Shown piece by piece: positions 58,291 to 64,000 of a stretch of 64,000 nucleotides of DNA (position 1 is the stretch's first letter; every line of letters starts with the position of its first letter). The position numbers and the translations under genes are program-made. The notes below the pieces were generated by a model. It saw only the letters and a program-made list of their open reading frames with translations. It did not search any database and was not told the DNA's origin. This stretch comes from Bacteroidaceae bacterium (GTDB taxonomy: Bacteria > Bacteroidota > Bacteroidia > Bacteroidales > Bacteroidaceae). Location of the stretch: positions 18,817 through 82,816 of the forward strand of contig JAILPK010000001.1 in assembly GCA_024699495.1 (NCBI GenBank), read 5' to 3'.

Positions 58291-59630
58291 CCCCACTCTC
58301 GCTCTTCGAACTGAATAACCTCGTGCGCTCCGTATTAGAGAGCACACTGCAACCATCCTATTGGGTGAAGGCAGAACTGGCAGAGGCTCGTGTGGCCTCC
58401 AACGGTCATTTCTATTGCGAATTCGTACAGAAAAACCCTGATACAAACACCTTCCTGGCAAGAGCCAGGGGGGTGATGTGGAGTCGCACATACAATATCC
58501 TCGCCCCTCTATTCGAGCGTGCTACCGGCGAACATCTGCGGGCAGGCTTGAACATTCTTGTAGAGGTCGAGCCGGAATTCCACGAGGCATATGGCTATTC
58601 GCTCAAGGTCGTTGACATAGACCCCTCTTTTACTATGGGGGATATGGCCCGCCGGCGCAAGGAGATTCTCGACAGGCTCGCAGCCGACGGCATCCTCGAA
58701 GACAATAAGACTCTCCCCCTGCCGCTGCTGATGAAGAACATCGCTGTCATCTCCTCAGCTTCGGCCGCGGGATATGGAGACTTCTGCAACCAATTGAGTT
58801 CCAACCCTTACGGACTTCACTTTAATATTCAGCTCTTCCCCGCTTCAATGCAGGGGGAGAATGTGCCTCAGAGCATTATGCATGCTCTTGAGAAGATAGC
58901 CAATCAGTGCTACGCCGACGGACAGGCGTGGCACTGTGTTGTCATAATTCGCGGCGGAGGAGCTACCAGCGACCTGGCTGACTACGAAGACTTCAATCTT
59001 GCAGCAGCTGTGGCGCAGATGCCTGTCCCGGTCATCGTGGGCATAGGACATGAACGCGATGAGACTGTGCTTGATTTTGTGGCTAATACACGTGTGAAGA
59101 CACCCACAGCCGCCGCCGCATTCATCATTGAGCATGGGGCGCAGGAACTTGCCGAACTGCAGGCTCTTGCAGATAGCCTTCGCTCTGCTGCCTCACAACT
59201 CATTACCCAGCAGCATAATGAACTGGAATCCATAGCTAAACTCTTACCTCATATCCATGCTTTGCTCCACGAGCAGCAGACTCGGCAACTCGAAGCCCTT
59301 GCTGTTCATGTGGCGAGCGCCACACAGCGTTGTCTGTGGACATCCGCTCAGGATTTGGAGAAGATCCGGACTGCTATCAGTCAGGCTCTCACCACGAAAA
59401 TACAGAAAGAGAAGTTCTGGCTTCAGTCGATGGCTCAGAGTATCGACAGTTTTAACCCTGAGGTGCTGCTTAAGCGCGGATATACACTCACCTGCCTGCC
59501 CGACGGGCAGCTCGTGCGCTCTGTTGCTGACCTGCATTCGGGCGACAGAATCACTACGATTTTCGCCGATGGAACTGCTACTGGCATAGTGGAGGAGGTC
59601 ACTGAGTCTCGCGAGTTCTTGAGTTCTTGA
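58287..59630 (+). CDS. xseA: Exodeoxyribonuclease VII large subunit
   Basis: LSLFELNNLVRSVLESTLQPSYWVKAELAEA, IIRGGGATSDLADYEDFNLAAAVAQMPVPVIVGIGHERDETVLDFVA motifs; GTG start overlapping GH43 stop. Confidence 0.95.
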   Translation: MTPLSLFELNNLVRSVLESTLQPSYWVKAELAEARVASNGHFYCEFVQKNPDTNTFLARARGVMWSRTYNILAPLFERATGEHLRAGLNILVEVEPEFHEAYGYSLKVVDIDPSFTMGDMARRRKEILDRLAADGILEDNKTLPLPLLMKNIAVISSASAAGYGDFCNQLSSNPYGLHFNIQLFPASMQGENVPQSIMHALEKIANQCYADGQAWHCVVIIRGGGATSDLADYEDFNLAAAVAQMPVPVIVGIGHERDETVLDFVANTRVKTPTAAAAFIIEHGAQELAELQALADSLRSAASQLITQQHNELESIAKLLPHIHALLHEQQTRQLEALAVHVASATQRCLWTSAQDLEKIRTAISQALTTKIQKEKFWLQSMAQSIDSFNPEVLLKRGYTLTCLPDGQLVRSVADLHSGDRITTIFADGTATGIVEEVTESREFLSS

Positions 59631-59704
59631 GTTGATAGCTTCGCAGCTGACGAGTTGGGAGGTAAGTTCTTGAGTTCTTAAGTTCTTAAGTTTTGAGTTG
59701 ACAA
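59613..59704 (+). repeat. Octamer-periodic dispersed repeat, copy D (lacks the AGAGGAT core)
   Basis: gagttcttgagttcttgagttgatagcttcgcagctgacgagttgggaggtaagttcttgagttcttaagttcttaagttttgagttgacaag; overlaps xseA stop codon. Confidence 0.7.
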
Positions 59705-59744
59705 GGAGCTGTATTCCTGACCTTAACCAGAAATGCTTATTTTT

Positions 59745-59866
59745 TATAGATGGGATAGACAATATAGATAGGATAGACAATATAGATGGATAGACAATAT
59801 AGATGGATAGACAATATAGATGGATTGACAATATAGATGGGATAGATAATATAGATGGATAGAGTT
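59745..59866. repeat. Tandem array of 7 units of 17/18 bp (TATAGATG(G)GATAGACAA)
   Basis: Units at 59745, 59763, 59781, 59798, 59815, 59832, 59850 read directly from the sequence. Confidence 0.93.
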
Positions 59867-59923
59867 TATTATATAGAGGGCGCATAGAATATTATAATAT
59901 AGGAAATAAAAAATATAGAATAT

Positions 59924-60124
59924 ATGGAAGGTAAAGAAAAAGAAATCACCTATGAGAGCGCCAAGGAGCGTCTCGAGGCAATCACCAGCGAGTTGGAGGC
60001 TGGCAATGTGCATATAGACCTTCTTGCTAAGCGGCTTAAGGAAGCTCAGGAACTGTTGCGCTTCTGCAAAGACCAACTAACCAAAGCCGAAGAAGAGGTA
60101 ACAAAACTCTTGGAAGAACAATAG
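59924..60124 (+). CDS. xseB: Exodeoxyribonuclease VII small subunit
   Basis: TYESAKERLEAITSELEAGNVHIDLLAKRLKEAQELLRFCKDQLTKAEEEVTKLL. Confidence 0.93.
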   Translation: MEGKEKEITYESAKERLEAITSELEAGNVHIDLLAKRLKEAQELLRFCKDQLTKAEEEVTKLLEEQ

Positions 60125-60126
60125 AA

Positions 60127-60546
60127 ATGAAAATAACAATATCTTCTGACACGCCTGAGGTCATCGCCGAAGCTGCCCGACAGTTTATTGATGCCATCGG
60201 CGAACGCCGCATATTCGCGTTCTATGGAAAGATGGGGGCGGGCAAGACCACCTTCATCCGAGCCATCTGCGAAGGCCTCGGTGTTACTGACCCCGTCACC
60301 TCACCCACCTTTGCTATAGTCAACGAGTATAACGCTCAACCGGCCACACAGATTTTCCACTTCGACTTCTACCGCATAAAACGCCTCGAGGAAGCTTACG
60401 ACATAGGCTTTGAGGAATATCTCTATAGCGGTGCGCTCTGCCTGATTGAATGGCCAGAGTTGGTGGAAGAACTGCTTCCTACGGACACAGTCAACGTGGA
60501 AATCGCTGTTCAACCTGATGGCACGCGAATTGTAACCCTCCCATGA
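60127..60546 (+). CDS. tsaE: tRNA threonylcarbamoyladenosine biosynthesis ATPase TsaE
   Basis: GKMGAGKTTFIRAICEGLGVTDPVTSPTFAIVNEY, FHFDFYRIK, LIEWPE motifs. Confidence 0.95.
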   Translation: MKITISSDTPEVIAEAARQFIDAIGERRIFAFYGKMGAGKTTFIRAICEGLGVTDPVTSPTFAIVNEYNAQPATQIFHFDFYRIKRLEEAYDIGFEEYLYSGALCLIEWPELVEELLPTDTVNVEIAVQPDGTRIVTLP

Positions 60547-61265
60547 GCACTTACGCCGGCATCCGTCGCCGCACCCGCCTGCTTGCAGACAGTCTTGCGG
60601 ACTTCCTCTTTCCACGTTATTGCCTCGGATGCGGCCGCAGACTCGCAGTCACACAACACCTCGTCTGCCCCGACTGTGTCCTCAATATAATCCGCTTCAA
60701 TGCAGAAGATTCTCTCCATAGCCGCCTCTTGCGGTGGGGCGTGAGAATCCCGATGTATCATGTTGGCTCGTTTGCTTTTTACCGTCGTGATGAAGTCGTG
60801 GCGCGGTTGGTTCACTCGTTGAAATTCTTTAACAAACCGGAGATAGGCCGTTGGATGGGGCAATGGGCGGCTCAGGTGATGTCTTCAGAAGGCTTTTTTG
60901 ATGGAGTCGATGCTTTTGTGCCAATACCCATCTCCCGGTCTCGTCGTCGTCAGCGCGGCTACAACCAGGCTGAGCTTATTGCCCGGGGTCTGAGTGACAT
61001 AACCTCGATTCCTGTGGATACCTCCATCCTCTATCGCAAGCGTGATAATACTGCTCAGACTCATGTCTCACTCGTAGAGCGAGGTTCTAATGTCAAGGAT
61101 GTCTTTGCCCTGTTCGACGATTGCAAGGCGGAAGGCCGTTCGCTGATGGTGGTTGATGATGTGATAACGACAGGTTCCACAGCTGCCAATGCCATACAGA
61201 CACTTTCTGAGATTGAAGATATTCGTCTCTCGGTTTTTTCTTGGGCTGCAGTCAGAGAAATCTGA
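60543..61265 (+). CDS. comF: ComF family / phosphoribosyltransferase-domain protein
   Basis: CLGCGRRL zinc-finger-like N-terminus, FVPIPISRSRRRQRGYNQAELIARGL, LMVVDDVITTGST PRPP motif. Confidence 0.92.
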   Translation: MSTYAGIRRRTRLLADSLADFLFPRYCLGCGRRLAVTQHLVCPDCVLNIIRFNAEDSLHSRLLRWGVRIPMYHVGSFAFYRRDEVVARLVHSLKFFNKPEIGRWMGQWAAQVMSSEGFFDGVDAFVPIPISRSRRRQRGYNQAELIARGLSDITSIPVDTSILYRKRDNTAQTHVSLVERGSNVKDVFALFDDCKAEGRSLMVVDDVITTGSTAANAIQTLSEIEDIRLSVFSWAAVREI

Positions 61266-61533
61266 TTTTTTTTACTCATTGGGTCTTTTGTCTTTTTGTG
61301 TTTCCCAATGGAACCAAATCCGCCCTGTGCAGATTAGTGTTTCGTGCCTCATGGAAGGGTTTAATAGTCTTAGGAAGGTTTAGCCCTTAAAAAAACGTAA
61401 TTTTTCCATAGCCTTTATACTTGTTATGTGGTAAATGATTACCTTTGCGCCGTTTATGCTGAAAAAGACGATTAGATTTTTATTTTTCGACGCATTTTTA
61501 GTTAATTGTAAAAGAGAAAAACTGTAATTTAAG

Positions 61534-63777
61534 ATGAACGTAATCACAAAGACAGTCCAGCTCCCCGATGGCCGCGAAATCTCCATCGAAACTGGTAAGC
61601 TTGCAAAGCAAGCAGATGGTGCGGTGATGCTGCGCATGGGCAATACGATGCTCTTGGCCACAGTATGTGCTGCAAAAGACGCCGTTCCTGGAACGGATTT
61701 TATGCCTCTTCAAGTTGAATATCGCGAGAAATACTCCGCTGCAGGTCGTTTCCCGGGCGGATTCACGAAGCGCGAGGGTAAGGCAAATGACGATGAGATT
61801 CTTACTTGTCGTTTGGTGGATCGTGCGCTCCGTCCTCTTTTCCCCAGCAATTATCACGCTGAGGTTTATGTAAACGTAATCCTCTTCAGTGCAGATGGCA
61901 TTGACATGCCCGACGCTCTTGCCGGTTTTGCTGCCAGCGCTGCCCTCAGCTGCTCTGACATCCCGTTCGAAGGCCCTATCTCTGAGGTTCGTGTTGCTCG
62001 CATCGATGGCGAGTATGTCATCAACCCCACATTCGAGCAGATGAAGAGCGCTGATATGGACCTCATGGTCGGTGCTACCGAGGAGAACATCATGATGGTC
62101 GAGGGTGAGATGAAGGAAGTGTCCGAACAGGACCTGCTCGCTGCCCTCAAGGCCGCTCACGAGGCTATCAAGCCGATGTGCCGCATGCAGAAGGAGCTCT
62201 CCAAGGAGCTCGGCACCGACGTGAAGCGCGAGTACTGCCACGAGGTCAACGACGAGGCTCTGCGTGAGGCCGTCAAGGCCGCTTGCTATCAGCCGGCTTA
62301 CGACGTCACGAAGCAGGCTCTGGAGAAGCATGCCCGTGCCGAGGCTTTCGAGAAGATCCGCGAGGACTTCAAAGAAAAATATATGGCAGAACACGCCGAG
62401 ATTGCCGAGGATGCAGCCAAGGCTGAGGAGTTTAATGCTCTCGTTGACCGCTATTACCACGATGTGGAGCGCGACGCCATGCGCCGTTGCATCCTGGACG
62501 AGGGAGTGCGTCTCGATGGGCGTGGCACCACTGACATTCGCCCCATCTGGTGCGAGGTGAGCCCATTGCCTGGCCCTCACGGCAGCTCTATCTTCACTCG
62601 TGGTGAGACCCAGTCCCTGAGCACTGTTACCCTTGGTACCAAGCTCGATGAGAAACTGGTTGACGACGTGCTCGACCGCTCTTATATGCGTTTCCTGCTT
62701 CATTATAACTTCCCCCCGTTCTCCACGGGTGAGGCTAAGGCTCAGCGCGGCGTAGGCCGTCGTGAGATCGGTCACGGCCATCTCGCATGGCGCGCCCTGA
62801 AGGGTCAGATTCCTGCTGACTATCCTTACACAGTTCGTGTTGTGAGCGATATTCTGGAGTCCAACGGCTCAAGTTCCATGGCTACAGTATGTGCTGGAAC
62901 TCTCGCTCTGATGGATGCCGGTGTGCCTATCAAGAAGCCCGTCAGCGGTATTGCGATGGGTTTGATCAAGAACCCGGGAGAAGACAAGTATGCAGTCCTC
63001 TCTGACATCCTCGGCGACGAGGACCACCTCGGAGATATGGACTTCAAGACCACTGGCACACGCGACGGCCTCACAGCTACACAGATGGATATCAAGTGTG
63101 ACGGCCTCAGCTTCGACATCCTCGAGAAGGCTCTTATGCAGGCCAAGCAGGCTCGTGAGCACATCCTCGGCAAGATGCTCGAGACAATCGCTGAACCGCG
63201 TGAGGAACTGAAGCCTCATGTACCTCGCATCGAACAGATAATCATCCCGAAGGAGTTCATCGGAGCTGTGATTGGCCCTGGTGGTAAGATTATCCAAGGC
63301 ATGCAAGAAGACACCGGCGCAACTATCACCATCGACGAGGAAGACGGCGTAGGCAAGGTGCAAGTGAGCGGCCCGAATGCCGAAAGCATCAATGCTGCGA
63401 TGGCCAAGATCCGTTCCATCGTTGCCGTTCCTGAGGTCGGTGAGGTCTATGAGGGAACAGTTCGCACGATTATGCCTTACGGCTGCTTCGTAGAGTTTAT
63501 GCCGGGCAAGGACGGTCTGCTGCACATCTCCGAGATCGACTGGAAGCGCCTCGAGACCGTTGAGGAGGCAGGCATTAAGGAAGGTGACAAGCTCACCGTT
63601 AAGCTTCTGGACATCGACCCGAAGACCGGTAAGTTCAAGCTCTCCCACCGTGTCCTCATACCGAAACCTGAGGGCTATGTGGAGCGTCCTCCCCGTCAGC
63701 GTCGCGAGCGCCCCGAACGCCCCGAGCGTGGTGAGCGTCACGAACACAGCGACCACCGTCCCCGTCACGAGGAATAA
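61534..63777 (+). CDS. pnp: Polyribonucleotide nucleotidyltransferase
   Basis: Two RNase PH domains, KH ([25 protein letters not shown]) and S1 ([31 protein letters not shown]) domains, Arg/Glu/His-rich tail. Confidence 0.98.
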   Translation: MNVITKTVQLPDGREISIETGKLAKQADGAVMLRMGNTMLLATVCAAKDAVPGTDFMPLQVEYREKYSAAGRFPGGFTKREGKANDDEILTCRLVDRALRPLFPSNYHAEVYVNVILFSADGIDMPDALAGFAASAALSCSDIPFEGPISEVRVARIDGEYVINPTFEQMKSADMDLMVGATEENIMMVEGEMKEVSEQDLLAALKAAHEAIKPMCRMQKELSKELGTDVKREYCHEVNDEALREAVKAACYQPAYDVTKQALEKHARAEAFEKIREDFKEKYMAEHAEIAEDAAKAEEFNALVDRYYHDVERDAMRRCILDEGVRLDGRGTTDIRPIWCEVSPLPGPHGSSIFTRGETQSLSTVTLGTKLDEKLVDDVLDRSYMRFLLHYNFPPFSTGEAKAQRGVGRREIGHGHLAWRALKGQIPADYPYTVRVVSDILESNGSSSMATVCAGTLALMDAGVPIKKPVSGIAMGLIKNPGEDKYAVLSDILGDEDHLGDMDFKTTGTRDGLTATQMDIKCDGLSFDILEKALMQAKQAREHILGKMLETIAEPREELKPHVPRIEQIIIPKEFIGAVIGPGGKIIQGMQEDTGATITIDEEDGVGKVQVSGPNAESINAAMAKIRSIVAVPEVGEVYEGTVRTIMPYGCFVEFMPGKDGLLHISEIDWKRLETVEEAGIKEGDKLTVKLLDIDPKTGKFKLSHRVLIPKPEGYVERPPRQRRERPERPERGERHEHSDHRPRHEE

Positions 63778-63880
63778 TCCTGAATCCCAAATAACTGTCA
63801 GTCCCGCTGCATCCATCCGGATATGGCGGGATTTCTTTTTGACCAAGGGCAAAGTGCAAATTGCCCATGGGAAAAACCAC

Positions 63881-63898
63881 TTTTGCCCAAGGGCAAAA
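63881..63898. repeat. Palindrome TTTTGCCC-AA-GGGCAAAA within GGGCAAA/TTTGCCC-rich patch
   Basis: Direct reading; related half-sites at 63844-63853 and 63861-63872. Confidence 0.7.
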
Positions 63899-63905
63899 CA
63901 CAAAT

Positions 63906-63971
63906 ACACCTTGATGTAATTGCACTTACACCTCGATGCAATCACCCTTACACCTTGATGTAATTGACGGC
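63906..63971. repeat. Three tandem 22-bp units (acacctTgatgTaatTgcactt)
   Basis: acaccttgatgtaattgcactt / acacctcgatgcaatcaccctt / acaccttgatgtaattgacggc. Confidence 0.88.
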
Positions 63972-63980
63972 CCCCCTTAA

Positions 63981-63997
63981 TCCCCCCGGAGGGGGGA
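63981..63997. repeat. C/G palindrome TCCCCCC-GGA-GGGGGGA
   Basis: Direct reading at window edge. Confidence 0.75.
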
Positions 63998-64000
63998 GAA

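Noticed and set aside
59745-59866. Possible CRISPR array
   Set aside because: Units are contiguous 17/18-mers with no spacers and there are no cas genes.
59244-60076. Minus-strand ORFs with SILSIHLYCLSIYIVYPSIL repeats
   Set aside because: Translation of the 17/18-bp tandem array plus antisense of xseA; not a real repeat protein.
61498-63945. 427-aa and 358-aa antisense ORFs opposite pnp
   Set aside because: Shadow ORFs of a highly codon-biased gene; they overlap essential pnp coding sequence and lack independent start signals.
63906-63971. Possible CRISPR start at right edge
   Set aside because: 22-bp units abut directly with no unique spacers; only three copies in the window.

Overview
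This 64 kb window is mostly core chromosome from a Bacteroidales bacterium (Prevotellaceae/Muribaculaceae-like by protein flavour; inference). It opens with a near-complete dcw cluster, rsmH-ftsL-ftsI-murE-mraY-murD-ftsW-murG-murC-ftsQ-ftsA-ftsZ. After that come housekeeping genes (ispH, cmk, tatD, rsmD, birA, pyrH, gpmI, uvrA, pfkA, alaS, aroA, xseA/xseB, tsaE, comF, pnp), a TonB/ExbB/ExbD energy-transduction set, and several type IX secretion-associated genes (PorQ-like, PorW/SprE-like, PorX-like, a CHU_C-type protein, and a GH43 enzyme with a T9SS-like tail). There is one tRNA-Pro(GGG). I found no prophage, CRISPR array, intact transposase or obvious defence system. The most unusual signal is intergenic: a dispersed repeat family with a roughly 8-bp internal period (GAGTTCTT-like octamers), seen four times. 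Three copies share the core CTTTAGAGGATTRGTAAYGGCTTA. In birA and xseA the repeat itself supplies the last codons and the stop codon. Other notable items are a 7-unit 17/18-bp array before xseB, an 18-bp perfect palindrome resembling fused IS ends after pyrH, interleaved divergent promoters between tRNA-Pro and aroA, a terminator-like hairpin inside the start of a DUF3822-type gene, and a dense patch of small repeats at the right edge.
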